A stretch of DNA of 64,000 nt from Bacillus tuaregi (GCF_900104575.1 NZ_LT629731.1:1035050-1099049); one strand, 5' to 3'. Positions 37,201 through 48,210 are shown, counted from the stretch's first letter. The notes: a model not told the origin generated them from the letters alone. Translations and numbers: made by a program.

Positions 37201-37941
37201 ATGGAGATCCGGAACTTTCAATTGGATGCCGAATGGAATATTATTCATTATCCTGAAAGACCACTAGGTTTCGGTATCCTTATTATAGGGGATGAAAGAA
37301 ATTTTGTTGATGAACAAACAAGCTATTGGCTGCAAAATGAAGGGAAGCATAACCTATTAACGTCACTTCAAAGTGCTGGCTATACGTTATTCTATAGTAA
37401 TTTATATGGACGTAATTGGGGAAGCGGAAGAGCGGTTAAATTGGCAAGGCGCCTTTACGACCATATGATGCGTTCGGAAATATTAAATGACAAAATCCAT
37501 ATCATTGCCGAAGGAATGGGTGCATTGGTGGCGTTAAAACTGCTCAAAGAGCTTGATGGATGTATTCGTTCTGTCATTCTAATTAATCCTATTCTGTCAC
37601 TAAAACAGCATCTAGAGCTGGAAAAGGATCGTAAGTTTTTTTATAAAAAAGTATTACGAGAGCTCTCCCGTTCTTATGAATATGATACAGAAACATTGTT
37701 GGAAGTGCTTGCTCAAGTGGATGCCCCACCGCCATCTACAACTCATCATATCCCGATGAAAATTATCCATATTTTGTCGGATAGTCGTGCCTATAAACAA
37801 TCTTATTTGCTTAATCAATTATCAGTACAATGGGAAGAAGAAAAGGTTCCCATCTCTGTTTGCTACATGGTTCCAGAAAAACGACCACAAATGGATCATC
37901 AAATCATTCATTTTTTAAAAAGTTATGAAAAAATACTTTAA
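37201..37941 (+). CDS. yjaU: YjaU-like alpha/beta-hydrolase-fold protein lacking the nucleophile Ser
   Basis: 246 aa, cytoplasmic. The fold pattern of an alpha/beta hydrolase is visible: FGILIIGDERNF near the N-terminus, HIIAEGMGALVALKLL at the nucleophile elbow, and MKIIHILSDSRAYK before the C-terminus. The elbow reads A-E-G-M-G (103-107) instead of G-x-S-x-G, so Gly105 stands at the Ser position and hydrolase activity is doubtful. Position before yjaV and med matches yjaU in B. subtilis. The function of YjaU is not known. Confidence 0.65.
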   Translation: MEIRNFQLDAEWNIIHYPERPLGFGILIIGDERNFVDEQTSYWLQNEGKHNLLTSLQSAGYTLFYSNLYGRNWGSGRAVKLARRLYDHMMRSEILNDKIHIIAEGMGALVALKLLKELDGCIRSVILINPILSLKQHLELEKDRKFFYKKVLRELSRSYEYDTETLLEVLAQVDAPPPSTTHHIPMKIIHILSDSRAYKQSYLLNQLSVQWEEEKVPISVCYMVPEKRPQMDHQIIHFLKSYEKIL

Positions 37942-38091
37942 ATTGTTCTTCTGTTTTGTGCACGGGTCCTCAAAATAAAAATGCCACACCGAGCTTATCT
38001 TTATTAATCTTTTCAAGTGATTTGATATTATCAGCACTCCCTGTGCATAAGATGAGATAGGATTTTTTATGACACAGGGGGGATTACGAAT

Positions 38092-38877
38092 ATGGACAAG
38101 GCTATCATTTTAGGAACATATGAGTTCATTGGCTTCCATTTATGTCTTACATTACTTGACAAAGGATTAGAGGTAACAGGTATTCATTTACCTTCATTAC
38201 AAGAGGAAGATTATTTGGAGGAAAAACTCTTTAGTATAGGGAGAAATAGTAACTTTACTGAAACAAATGAAGTCTTCCTTGAACAACAACAGAGATGGTC
38301 AAACAAAACAGTCTTCATTATAGATTATTATAGCTATTACAGCAGACATAAAGAAAACGAACTAAAGGCATTTATCAAACAGTTAAACCTCTCCTGTGTG
38401 GCACAATATATATTACTGATGCCAATTCAATTGTGTAACGAAAATTTAGAGGAAGAAAGATGGATACAGAGTCTGGTAAGTTGCGAGTCCATTCAAGTTT
38501 ATTATTTACCTACAATTTATGGACCTTGGCAGCCAAGTCATTTTACCTTTCAACAAGCACTCCATCATCCTGATAGATCGGTCAATGTTGATGAAAGAGA
38601 GTGGACAAATGATGCAATTTATATCAATGATGTAATAAAGTATATCCTAAATCAGCTGGATCGAAAGGGAAAGAGAGAAATTCTTTTGCAAAGCTCGATA
38701 AAGGACCATTGGCAGCAGGTTGCTTCTATGCTAATAAAACAGGCAGATTTAAAAAGGAATCATCAGTCTATTAAGGTTAGTCAAAATGTGATGGTGGTTG
38801 ATGTGAAGGGGACGGTCATTTCGGCAGGTATTGCCCAGCAGAAACGGCATTTGGAAAGGCTGAAGCAAATAAAATAG
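38092..38877 (+). CDS. yjaV: YjaV-like NAD(P)-binding-fold protein
   Basis: 261 aa. It starts MDKAIILGTYEFIGFHLCLT, an N-terminal Rossmann-type beta-alpha-beta unit with a degenerate glycine motif (GTYEFIG in place of GxxGxxG). A later YYLPTIYGPWQPS is reminiscent of the extended short-chain dehydrogenase/epimerase family. The usual catalytic YxxxK is not evident. Function is unknown. Position between yjaU and med supports the name. Confidence 0.7.
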   Translation: MDKAIILGTYEFIGFHLCLTLLDKGLEVTGIHLPSLQEEDYLEEKLFSIGRNSNFTETNEVFLEQQQRWSNKTVFIIDYYSYYSRHKENELKAFIKQLNLSCVAQYILLMPIQLCNENLEEERWIQSLVSCESIQVYYLPTIYGPWQPSHFTFQQALHHPDRSVNVDEREWTNDAIYINDVIKYILNQLDRKGKREILLQSSIKDHWQQVASMLIKQADLKRNHQSIKVSQNVMVVDVKGTVISAGIAQQKRHLERLKQIK

Positions 38878-38962
38878 CAGGATAGTAAAAAAGGATACCA
38901 ACTGTCATTTTTTAAGGGTAAAATGGTAGGTGAATGATTGACGAATTGGGAGTTGCATAGTA

Positions 38963-39943
38963 TTGAAACGGACTTTTATCCTACTTGTGTGTCTGCTTAT
39001 GATTATATTAGCATCATGTGGTCGAGCAGATAATCATGGAGAAATAAAAAAAGCAGGTCTATTAATACCAGATAGTATTAATGACCAGGGATGGGGTACA
39101 AAGGGGTACAAAGGGTTGCTGAAAATCCAATCTCGTTACGATGTTGAGGTATATTATAAGGAAGGGATGAATTCCAAATCGGTAGTCGAAAGAGCCGTAA
39201 AGGAATTTTCGCAAAAGGGTGTGAATCTAATCTATGGTCACGGTCATGCCTATGATGAATACTTCCACGATCTGTCTTTGGAATACCCGGATATTCATTT
39301 TATTACGTTTAATGGAACAGCAAAGAATAAAAATATAACCAATATTATTTTTAATTCCTATGCGAGCAGCTTCTTTGCCGGTATGGTTGCAGGTTATATG
39401 ACCGAAACAAATCGGATTGGTATGATTCCAGCCTTCGAATGGCAACCAGAAGTAAAGGGCTTTTATGAAGGGGCTCGCTATCAAAACAATAATGCTCATG
39501 TCGAGATACAATATGTCAATCATTTTGATAATAAAGAGAAGGCTCTTGAGATTGCTGAGAATCTGATGTCCAATCGATGTGATATTCTCTATCCTATAGG
39601 CGACAGCTATAGTGTGCCTGTAATCGAGAAGGTAAAAGAAATGGGTCTATATGCAATCGGTTATGTTACGGACCAGTCGGATTTAGGGCTTCAGACAGTG
39701 CTAACAAGTACGATTCAAGATGTAGATACAATCTATGAGTTAACAGCAGAACAATTTAATAATGGTCAAATACATTCTGGTAACATAACCTATGATTTTC
39801 AAAGTAATGTCATTTCACTAGGAACCTTTAGCCCGTTAGTAGATCAGGAATTTATTGAAGATTTACAACGGTTAATTAAAAAATATAAAGAAACAGGGGA
39901 ACTTCCCCATATAGAAAAGAAAAAGGCTGGCGCTTCAAACTAA
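38963..39943 (+). CDS. med: Med lipoprotein, BMP family, competence regulator
   Basis: 326 aa from TTG 38963. A lipoprotein signal with lipobox LASC (Cys19) is followed by a Bmp/PnrA-type substrate-binding domain (KKAGLLIPDSINDQGWGTKG near the start, then ADNHGE linker upstream). In B. subtilis Med raises comK expression. The downstream comZ gene found in B. subtilis is absent here. Family assignment is strong; the regulatory role is transferred from B. subtilis. Confidence 0.85.
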   Translation: MKRTFILLVCLLMIILASCGRADNHGEIKKAGLLIPDSINDQGWGTKGYKGLLKIQSRYDVEVYYKEGMNSKSVVERAVKEFSQKGVNLIYGHGHAYDEYFHDLSLEYPDIHFITFNGTAKNKNITNIIFNSYASSFFAGMVAGYMTETNRIGMIPAFEWQPEVKGFYEGARYQNNNAHVEIQYVNHFDNKEKALEIAENLMSNRCDILYPIGDSYSVPVIEKVKEMGLYAIGYVTDQSDLGLQTVLTSTIQDVDTIYELTAEQFNNGQIHSGNITYDFQSNVISLGTFSPLVDQEFIEDLQRLIKKYKETGELPHIEKKKAGASN

Positions 39944-39957
39944 AGTCCAGCCTTTAA
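39922..39957. terminator. Terminator between med and the 113-aa gene
   Basis: AAAGGCTGG (39922-39930) pairs with CCAGCCTTT (39947-39955). The med stop codon lies in the loop. The minus-strand side has a T-rich tract, so it mainly ends the 39962-40303 gene. Confidence 0.7.
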
Positions 39958-39961
39958 CTGA

Positions 39962-40303
39962 TTATTTGATCCATTTGTTAATGATGGGACCTAGCTTTGA
40001 TACTAATGGTTTAAATTGTGATGCACTGCTTTTTATCATATCAATATTTTTCATTAGTTCTTCTACATTAACATTTGCTAATAAATCCTGTAACTGATTG
40101 TCAGTGCTTTTTGTCTGGCCTTTGTCTCCAATTGTTTCATCATTGTTCTGATTGTTAAACAAAGATCTCCCGGCGCTATGACCCTTTGGCTCATTATCCC
40201 CATCATGCGGGTTATAGTTGTTTCTTCTGCCTCCAAGCATAAATCTTGTCAATGGATCCATGTGTTCTACTGGATCAGATGGTTTTTGATCTTCTTGTGT
40301 CAT
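39962..40303 (-). CDS. Hypothetical protein with disordered N-terminus (113 aa)
   Basis: A good AAGGAGGGG site supports translation. Residues 1 to about 65 are polar and Asn/Asp/Gln-rich (DPLTRFMLGGRRNNYNPHDG), likely disordered. Residues 68-113 form amphipathic helices (LQDLLANVNVEELMKNIDMI and FKPLVSKLGPIINKWIK). The layout resembles small spore- or coat-associated Bacillus proteins, but I do not recognise a family. It sits where comZ/yjzB are in B. subtilis but on the other strand, and is unlike ComZ. Confidence 0.6.
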   Translation of the reverse strand: MTQEDQKPSDPVEHMDPLTRFMLGGRRNNYNPHDGDNEPKGHSAGRSLFNNQNNDETIGDKGQTKSTDNQLQDLLANVNVEELMKNIDMIKSSASQFKPLVSKLGPIINKWIK

Positions 40304-40452
40304 CCTAACCCCTCCTTATTTCTAGTTTGTATAAAAAATTTACCTTGGCTTCATCGAGCAGCTATACTATAAAATATGAAATAAATCAGGAATGGAATGG
40401 ACTTTTGATTAATCTATCTAAAGGAAGTGTCAATTATTTATCATTTATACTG

Positions 40453-40498
40453 TTGCGAAATCTCCTAACTATAGGTTAAAATTAGTACCAAGTCATAA
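40453..40498 (+). promoter_or_regulatory. fabH-fabF promoter with FapR operator
   Basis: TTGCGA (40453-40458) and TAAAAT (40477-40482) are 18 bp apart. TTAGTACCAAGTCATAA (40482-40498) matches the FapR palindrome well in its first eight bases and loosely in the second half, and overlaps the predicted start site. FapR repression relieved by malonyl-CoA is the known control of fab genes in Bacillus. Confidence 0.7.
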
Positions 40499-40563
40499 TA
40501 TTTGATAATAAATATAAAGTATTTTTAAAGCTATAGAATGTAAATGTTTAAGGAGTGGACTGA

Positions 40564-41496
40564 ATGAATGCAGGAATATTAGGGATTGGTAAAGCCTTAC
40601 CTGAAAAGGTTTTAACTAATCAAGATTTAGAGAAAATTGTTGATACAAATGATGAATGGATTAGAACTAGGACGGGTATAGAGGAACGCAGAATTGCTGA
40701 TGACCATACTGATACTTCGGACTTAGCCTATCAAGCGGCTGTTGCCGCTTTGGAGGATGCAAATATTTCTGCAGAAGAGCTTGGGTTAATATTAGTTGCA
40801 ACCGTTACACCAGATCATCCATTTCCGACCGTCTCTTGTATGCTGCAGGAACGGCTGGGTGCAAAAAATGCTGCCGCGATGGATTTAAGTGCTGCCTGTG
40901 CTGGATTTATGTATGGAATGATTACGGCAAAACAATTTATTGAAAGTGATTCCTATAAATATGTCCTTGTTGTTGGAGCGGAAAAGCTATCAAAAATAAC
41001 GGACTGGAATGATCGTAATACGGCTGTTCTTTTCGGTGACGGAGCAGGTGCTGTTGTCATGGGACGGGTTTCTGAAGGCAGAGGAATCCTCTCCTTCGAG
41101 CTTGGAGCTGATGGAACAGGGGCAAAGCATTTATATCAAGACGAATACATCATTATGAATGGGCGCGAAGTATTTAAGTTTGCGGTTCGGCAAATGGCTG
41201 ATAGCTCTGTTAATGTCATTGAAAAAGCGGGTCTAAATAAAGAGGATGTTGATTTTCTCATTCCCCATCAAGCAAATATTCGTATCATGGAGGCATCAAG
41301 ACAACGATTAGGTTTACCTGATGAAAAAATGTCTAAGACGATTAAAAAATATGGCAATACTTCTTCATCTTCCATCCCAATTGCCATGGCAGAAGAAGTA
41401 GCCACTGGTAAAATTAAGGATGATGATATTATTGTCATGGTAGGCTTTGGCGGCGGTTTAACCTGGGGTGCCATAGCTTTACGCTGGGGTCGATAA
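40564..41496 (+). CDS. fabH: Beta-ketoacyl-ACP synthase III
   Basis: 310 aa. It condenses acyl-CoA primers with malonyl-ACP to start fatty-acid synthesis; Bacillus enzymes prefer branched primers. Catalytic triad segments: Cys112 in [12 protein letters not shown], His in [12 protein letters not shown] and Asn in [11 protein letters not shown]. Co-transcribed with fabF (55-bp gap). In B. subtilis the gene at this locus is fabHA. Confidence 0.95.
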   Translation: MNAGILGIGKALPEKVLTNQDLEKIVDTNDEWIRTRTGIEERRIADDHTDTSDLAYQAAVAALEDANISAEELGLILVATVTPDHPFPTVSCMLQERLGAKNAAAMDLSAACAGFMYGMITAKQFIESDSYKYVLVVGAEKLSKITDWNDRNTAVLFGDGAGAVVMGRVSEGRGILSFELGADGTGAKHLYQDEYIIMNGREVFKFAVRQMADSSVNVIEKAGLNKEDVDFLIPHQANIRIMEASRQRLGLPDEKMSKTIKKYGNTSSSSIPIAMAEEVATGKIKDDDIIVMVGFGGGLTWGAIALRWGR

Positions 41497-41551
41497 AAAT
41501 ATTTGACAAACAGAAGTAAATATATCGTAACAAAAAGGAGTTGCAATCAAA

Positions 41552-42793
41552 ATGGAAAAACGCAGAGTCGTTGTAACTGGAATAGGTGCTGTAACACCAC
41601 TTGGCAATGATGTTGAAACAACTTGGAATAACTTAATTGCAGGAGTTTGTGGAATTGGTCCATTAACAAGAGTAAATGCGGATGACTTTCCTGCAAAAGT
41701 AGCAGCTGAGGTAAAGGATTTTGAACCAGCTGATTTTATAGATAAGAAAGATGCCCGCAAAATGGACCGGTTTACACAATTTGCTGTAGCCGCTTCACTC
41801 ATGGCAGTTAAGGATGCAGGTCTAGATATTAATGAAGAAAACTCAGACCGTATCGGTGTGTGGATTGGATCAGGAATTGGTGGTATGGAGACGTTTGAGA
41901 ACCAGTACCAAAACTTTATCAAGAAAGGGTATCGCAGAGTCAGCCCATTTTTTGTCCCTATGCTCATACCGGATATGGCGGCTGGACAGGTGTCGATTAC
42001 ACTTGGAGCTAGAGGCTTTAACTCCTGTACGGTAACTGCCTGTGCAACAGGAACTAATTCAATTGGGGATGCATTTAAAGTCATCCAGCGTGGAGATGCT
42101 ATTGCAATGGTTACGGGCGGTGCAGAAGCGCCGATTACGAATATGTCTGTTGCCGGCTTTTGTGCAAATACAGCCCTTAGTACAAATCCAGATCCTAAAT
42201 CTGCCTGTCGTCCGTTTGATCTAAACAGAGATGGCTTTATTTTAGGTGAAGGGGCAGGTATTATGGTGCTGGAGGATTTAGAGCATGCATTAGCACGTGG
42301 AGCTAATATATATGCAGAAATTGTCGGCTATGGTGCAACAGCTGATGCCTATCATATTACGGCTCCTGCACCAGGCGGAGAGGGCGGTGCCCGAGCAATG
42401 AGAATGGCTATAAATGATGCTGATTTGAAGCCAGAAGATATTGATTATATCAATGCACATGGAACCAGTACGGCCTATAATGATAAGTTTGAAACAGCAG
42501 CTATAAAAGAGGTATTTGCTGACCACGCGCAACAGCTTGCGATTAGCTCGACTAAATCTATGACAGGTCATCTGTTAGGAGCAGCTGGGGGAATCGAAGC
42601 CATTATTTCAGCGCTTACAATAAAAGAGAGTATGATACCGCCTACGATTAATTATCAGACACCAGACCCGGAATGTGATTTAGACTATGTTCCAAATGAA
42701 GCTAGAAAACAGGAGGTCAAGGCAGTATTAAGTAACTCATTAGGCTTTGGCGGTCATAATGCTACACTAGTATTCAAAAAGTATGAACAATAA
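41552..42793 (+). CDS. fabF: Beta-ketoacyl-ACP synthase II
   Basis: 413 aa thiolase-fold elongation enzyme. Cys164 is in [16 protein letters not shown], and the two His are in [15 protein letters not shown] and [15 protein letters not shown]. The Gly-rich C-terminal [13 protein letters not shown] is typical. Co-expressed with fabH under FapR. Confidence 0.96.
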   Translation: MEKRRVVVTGIGAVTPLGNDVETTWNNLIAGVCGIGPLTRVNADDFPAKVAAEVKDFEPADFIDKKDARKMDRFTQFAVAASLMAVKDAGLDINEENSDRIGVWIGSGIGGMETFENQYQNFIKKGYRRVSPFFVPMLIPDMAAGQVSITLGARGFNSCTVTACATGTNSIGDAFKVIQRGDAIAMVTGGAEAPITNMSVAGFCANTALSTNPDPKSACRPFDLNRDGFILGEGAGIMVLEDLEHALARGANIYAEIVGYGATADAYHITAPAPGGEGGARAMRMAINDADLKPEDIDYINAHGTSTAYNDKFETAAIKEVFADHAQQLAISSTKSMTGHLLGAAGGIEAIISALTIKESMIPPTINYQTPDPECDLDYVPNEARKQEVKAVLSNSLGFGGHNATLVFKKYEQ

Positions 42794-42812
42794 TATAGGA
42801 AAAGCTGAGTTT

Positions 42813-42849
42813 AGAGGCTGCATTATTATAGAAGATGCAGCCTCTTTGC
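42813..42849 (+). terminator. Terminator after fabF
   Basis: AGAGGCTGCAT (42813-42823) pairs with ATGCAGCCTCT (42835-42845), followed by TTGC. The T run is short. Confidence 0.7.
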
Positions 42850-42915
42850 TTCCCATCCTCCTCTACTAATAAATCCCATTTCCCTTCATATATTGAGAAG
42901 GGGAGGGTGAGTGGT

Positions 42916-43680
42916 ATGGGGATCGAAAGGACGGACGAATGGCTTCGGGAGGATTTTTATGACCCGTTAATCATTTGTAGTAAGCTTCAGGCATTCTTTG
43001 TGGATAAAAATGAGTCAGAATTGTATCAATACCTATTATCCTTTGGAATGTACAGACCTAGTCGAATAACAAACGACATGTATCATGAAATGCTTGAAAT
43101 GGATTTATGGAAGGTGGCAGGAGAAATCTGGGATAAATACCGGAGAAAATGGTCTGGCCCGGATATACCTGTTTATATCTTTCCGTTTGGGAAATGTAAG
43201 AATCCTCCTAATGAAATGAAAGGGGGGGTTTCATTTAAAAACGGAATGTTCCTTTTTTTATCGCCTTTTTATAAAGATGAAAAAGAGATCGAAGCATTAA
43301 TTGTTCATGAATATCACCATGTTTGTCGCTTAAATAAATTAATGAAACGATTTCAAGAATATACCCTGCTTGATTCCCTCGTGATGGAAGGTTTTGCTGA
43401 ATATGCCGTAACGAATTATTGTGGTGATTCCTATAGTGCAGATTGGATTGCAGATTACAGTGATCAAGAGTTAGCCTATTTTTGGGAAAGAAGTGTGAAA
43501 GAACATCTACAAATAAAACGAAACGAACCGATCCATGATGCGATATTATTTGGAAGGGGCCGTTATCCGGCTTTGCTTGGGTATGCCCTAGGGTATTGGT
43601 TAATAAAAAAGGCTAGGAAAAAAAGACCATTTTCTATACAAGAAACCTTTTCTATAAAATCAGAAGAATTGCTGGATTAA
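42916..43680 (+). CDS. yjaZ: YjaZ family predicted zinc protease (DUF2268)
   Basis: 254 aa from ATG 42916 with GGGAGGGTGA upstream; an in-frame start at 42835 is inside the fabF terminator and is rejected. The metalloprotease motif is HEYHH in ALIVHEYHHVCRLN, followed by VMEGFAEYAV, which supplies a possible third ligand (Glu). No signal peptide is seen, so it is intracellular. Substrate unknown. Position after fabF matches B. subtilis yjaZ. Confidence 0.88.
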   Translation: MGIERTDEWLREDFYDPLIICSKLQAFFVDKNESELYQYLLSFGMYRPSRITNDMYHEMLEMDLWKVAGEIWDKYRRKWSGPDIPVYIFPFGKCKNPPNEMKGGVSFKNGMFLFLSPFYKDEKEIEALIVHEYHHVCRLNKLMKRFQEYTLLDSLVMEGFAEYAVTNYCGDSYSADWIADYSDQELAYFWERSVKEHLQIKRNEPIHDAILFGRGRYPALLGYALGYWLIKKARKKRPFSIQETFSIKSEELLD

Positions 43681-43792
43681 ATGGATTCCAAATGGAACAA
43701 TTTATGGTTGTATTATATAGTTTAAGGAATAATTTAACTCTAATCTGCCTATACTGAATGACAAACAGTTAGTTGAAGTGAGGGGTTAATAT

Positions 43793-44542
43793 ATGATGTA
43801 TCTTCATGATGTTTGGGTTAACTGGTTTGAAGGGGAAGAAAATGGCTATAATGTATGTCATTTTCATGAATGGCGCAAGGATGACAGCGTTGAATTATTA
43901 GATCAAGTCCCTTTATTGAAAATAGACCCTGTTCTTTATAACTACATTGAAAATGACATGGCGGAATTACCACAGCAATTATTGGATGAAATTTATCAGA
44001 AAGCCTTTTTACGTAAAAATCATGAGCGTTGTCAGCTCGATTATTGTTTTGTCGTTTCAGATGGAGTTGGTATTTTAGCGGTCGATACGATTGGCTATAG
44101 TATTCCGATTCGAAAAAGCAGGCTGATTCCACGCCAGGAGCAATTAGCTTTTGAAATGTTGGAAACAAGTGAAGTGATCCAATATAATTTTACGCCTGCT
44201 CCAACACAAATTAAGGAATTTCATATCCTTTCTCCACAGCCGGAGCTTATGAAGGGTTTGACAAGAAAGGAAAGGCAGCTAAAGCAGCTCTTGTTTATGG
44301 CTTTGGATCAGCTGTATACGTCCAAAAATGTCGCAGAGGTCCGTTACTGGTACACGGAATGGAGACCGGATCTATACCAAGCTATTCAGGACCTTGAGTT
44401 CGAGGAAGCGTGGGTACAGCTTTATGAACAAGCGAAATTTGGCTGGACAGATAAGCATGAAAACTTTTGTGAAAATATCATAAAAGGACAACCTTTTTTT
44501 GAAAAGTTGTGGGATATCGAACAAGGTCATAAAGTGAATTAA
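43793..44542 (+). CDS. yjbA: YjbA family protein (UPF0736)
   Basis: 249 aa soluble protein starting [20 protein letters not shown], with [18 protein letters not shown] following; this pattern and length match the YjbA family of Bacillus. ATG 43793 or ATG 43796 are both possible. Function is unknown. It is convergent with trpS and ends in a strong terminator. Confidence 0.87.
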   Translation: MMYLHDVWVNWFEGEENGYNVCHFHEWRKDDSVELLDQVPLLKIDPVLYNYIENDMAELPQQLLDEIYQKAFLRKNHERCQLDYCFVVSDGVGILAVDTIGYSIPIRKSRLIPRQEQLAFEMLETSEVIQYNFTPAPTQIKEFHILSPQPELMKGLTRKERQLKQLLFMALDQLYTSKNVAEVRYWYTEWRPDLYQAIQDLEFEEAWVQLYEQAKFGWTDKHENFCENIIKGQPFFEKLWDIEQGHKVN

Positions 44543-44575
44543 AAAGGAGCTGAATTGAGTTCAGCTCCTTTTTCT
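44541..44575. terminator. Bidirectional terminator between yjbA and trpS
   Basis: AAAAAGGAGCTGAA (44541-44554) pairs perfectly with TTCAGCTCCTTTTT (44560-44573). It overlaps the yjbA stop codon. Confidence 0.92.
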
Positions 44576-44587
44576 TTTACATGCAGT

Positions 44588-45658
<1,071 letters not shown>

Positions 45659-45667
45659 TCAGGCTTA

Positions 45668-45945
45668 AAAAAAACCATTCGTCCCTATTATCAATAGGGA
45701 CGAATGGTCCGCGTTGCCACCCTAATTACTCGTTAAGAGTCACTTTGTTTCTCCTCATTATGGAGATGTCCCGGTAACGTGAGATAACGTCGAAGTGTAT
45801 TCTGCCATTCGTAAAGCGTTTCCACATCAAAGCTCAAAAGTCCATTCCACAATTGTGGTTGTTTGTTTTCACCAGCCACAAACTCTCTAGAAACCATCAA
45901 ATAGTGTACTATTCTTTATCAAAGCCGTCATATAAACTTCTGTAT
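45668..45945 (-). promoter_or_regulatory. T-box riboswitch (Trp) of trpS
   Basis: On the minus strand the T-box sequence AGGGTGGCAACGCGG is present (complement of 45709-45723). It is followed by a terminator stem at 45672-45708 with a loop of about 4-5 nt and a T tract, which the T-box can compete with as antiterminator. Upstream in stem I, GAATGGAC carries the specifier TGG (complement of 45842-45844), and the GGTGAAAACAAAC-type segment lies 5' of it. Leader length is about 280 nt, usual for T-boxes. The 5' limit is approximate. Confidence 0.93.
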
Positions 45946-46159
45946 GTATACTTATTAATAAAATAGCGTAATTTATGGAAAAAATCAAGTTCTGACAGAA
46001 GAAGACTTGAAAGGATGTTGAAGGAGAAAAAAGAGAATGAACTATTGATTATAGAAGATAATAAAAATATTTTAATATATCAAATACTCTAATTCCTTTT
46101 GCAAAGGTGTTAATTAATAAATTATCTAGAAATAATAAAACTTTCCAAAGATTTTTTAC

Positions 46160-46187
46160 TTGTCAAATCGACAAATTAATTTATAAT
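46160..46187 (+). promoter_or_regulatory. Candidate opp operon promoter with overlapping palindrome
   Basis: TTGTCA (46160-46165) and TATAAT (46182-46187) are 16 bp apart. The -35 is part of an inverted repeat TTGTC-N5-GACAA (46160-46174) that could be an operator. It would give a leader of about 250 nt. The rest of 45946-46447 is very AT-rich with no gene or clear structure. Confidence 0.45.
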
Positions 46188-46447
46188 TAAGTTTAATCAA
46201 CAGTTTTTAACTAATAAATCAAATGTTTATGCGGGATTACAATAATATTAATTTTCTAAATTATATTACTATATTTGAGATCGGGTTGTAGATAGAGATA
46301 TATTAATGTAATAAAGATATTGCGATATTATTATCAGTCATTTTTTTTGCATAAAAAATTCGGATTATTTAAGTAATACACTCTGAATGTACATTTGTAT
46401 TTATTAGGTAAAAAAAGACAGTTGTTAATGATTGAGGAGGGAACACC

Positions 46448-48073
46448 ATGAAGAAAAGAACACTGCTTTTTTTAAGTATGCTACTTGTTCTTAGTATGTT
46501 CTTAGCTGCTTGTGGAGGTAAAGATAATGCAGACAGCAGCAAAGACGGGGCAAAAGCAGAACAAGATCTCCGAATTAATATTAAAACAGAACCGCCAAGT
46601 TTAAATCCTGGTTTAGCCGAGGATTCTACGTCAGGTACGGTGCTTCGTCAAGTATTCGAAGGTTTATCTCGTATTAACCTAGATGGAGAAGCACAATTAG
46701 CGGCAGCAGAGGATGTTCAAATTTCTGACGACCAGAAGACCTATACATTTACACTGCGTGATGCTAAGTGGACAAATGGGGATCCTGTAACAGCTAAGGA
46801 TTTTGAATATGCTTGGAAGTGGGCGTTAGATCCAGCGAATGCTTCACCATATTCATACCAGCTTTACTATCTTGAAGGCGGACAAGCGTTTAATGAGGGA
46901 ACTGGCACTGCAGATGCAGTTGGAGTTAAAGCATTGGATGAAAAAACCTTAGAAGTAAAGCTTGCTAACCCAACACCATTTTTCTTAGAATTAACAGCGT
47001 TCTATACGTATTTACCTGTTAATAGCAAGGTTGCTGAGGCAAATCCTGATTGGGCACATGATGCTGGTGAAAATTATACCACGAACGGTCCTTTCAAAAT
47101 GACTAAATGGTCACACTCTGACAAAATTGTTCTCGAAAAGAACGATGATTATTGGGATGCAGATACTGTTAAGTTAGAAACAATCACGATGATTATGGTA
47201 AACGACTCAAATACAGAATTATCTATGTTTGATAGCGGAGAATTAGATTGGGCTGGTATGCCAAGTGGAAACCTTCCGCAGGATGCACTTCCAGCACTTA
47301 AAGATGAAGGTAGACTTCATACAGAATCAATTGCCGGTATCTATAACTACAAACTAAACACAACCGTTGAACCTTTTAATAATGCTAATATCCGGAAGGC
47401 ATTTGCGTTATCTATCAACCGTCAAGAGCTTATTGACAACGTAACACAGGGCGGTCAAATGCCAGCAATGGCGATTGTCCCACCAACGATGTTCCCTGAA
47501 AATGAAAAGGGCTACTTCAAAGATAATGATGGTAAAAAAGCAAAAGAATATCTACAAAAAGGGTTAGAGGAATTAGGCTATAAAGATGTTTCTGAGCTGC
47601 CAGAAATCGCTCTCTCATATAATACAGATGAAGGACATCAAAAAATTGCCCAAGCTGTCCAAGATATGTGGAAGCAAAATTTAGGTGTCGAAGTAACATT
47701 AAGCAATGCCGAATGGAAAGTATTTATCGAGCAGGTACAATCTCTTGATTATAATATTGCGCGTATGGGCTGGTTAGGTGATTTCAACGATGCCATCAAC
47801 TTCCTTGAATTGTATTATTCTGCCACTGGCGGAAATAACGATACAGGCTGGGAGCACCCGGATTTCCAAAAGTATTTAGATCAGTCAGCCACAGAAGCAG
47901 ATCCTGAAAAGCGTCAGGAGCTATTAAAACAGGCTGAAGCGGTATTTATGGAAGAAATGCCAGTTATTCCAATCTATTTCTACACAAATAACTGGGTACA
48001 AGACGATAACTTAAAAGATGTGGCTGTTTCTGGTCTAGGTGATGTTCAATTCAAATGGGCATATTTTGAATAA
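46448..48073 (+). CDS. oppA: Oligopeptide ABC transporter, substrate-binding lipoprotein
   Basis: 541 aa. The lipoprotein signal ends in the lipobox LAAC (MFLAACGGK, Cys about 22). The SBP family 5 domain has LNPGLAEDSTSGTVLRQVFEGL near the start and the AEANPDWAHDA and NGPFKMTKWSHSD segments. It binds oligopeptides outside the membrane and feeds OppBC. The start has GAGGAGG. A long palindrome separates it from oppB, consistent with higher OppA output. Confidence 0.93.
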   Translation: MKKRTLLFLSMLLVLSMFLAACGGKDNADSSKDGAKAEQDLRINIKTEPPSLNPGLAEDSTSGTVLRQVFEGLSRINLDGEAQLAAAEDVQISDDQKTYTFTLRDAKWTNGDPVTAKDFEYAWKWALDPANASPYSYQLYYLEGGQAFNEGTGTADAVGVKALDEKTLEVKLANPTPFFLELTAFYTYLPVNSKVAEANPDWAHDAGENYTTNGPFKMTKWSHSDKIVLEKNDDYWDADTVKLETITMIMVNDSNTELSMFDSGELDWAGMPSGNLPQDALPALKDEGRLHTESIAGIYNYKLNTTVEPFNNANIRKAFALSINRQELIDNVTQGGQMPAMAIVPPTMFPENEKGYFKDNDGKKAKEYLQKGLEELGYKDVSELPEIALSYNTDEGHQKIAQAVQDMWKQNLGVEVTLSNAEWKVFIEQVQSLDYNIARMGWLGDFNDAINFLELYYSATGGNNDTGWEHPDFQKYLDQSATEADPEKRQELLKQAEAVFMEEMPVIPIYFYTNNWVQDDNLKDVAVSGLGDVQFKWAYFE

Positions 48074-48092
48074 GATGCAATTTTCACTAACA

Positions 48093-48122
48093 AAGGTATA
48101 TGGGTCATGACCCATATACCTT
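48093..48122 (+). repeat. 30-bp perfect palindrome between oppA and oppB
   Basis: Bases 48093-48107 and 48108-48122 are exact complements, giving a stem of up to 13-14 bp with a minimal loop in RNA. No T tract follows, so it is probably an mRNA-stabilising or partial-attenuation hairpin rather than a full terminator. Such structures often follow SBP genes in ABC operons. Confidence 0.8.
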
Positions 48123-48210
48123 CGTTGCTGATAGGGTATAAAAATTTTAACTTTTTTGAAATTGAATGAAAGCGCACATGCTTTTCAAATGACAATGGAG
48201 GTGTTTGACA

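Noticed and set aside
46250..46264. CodY-like box AATTTTCTAAATTAT upstream of oppA
   Set aside because: Four mismatches to AATTTTCWGAAAATT in a very AT-rich region; too weak to list as a site.
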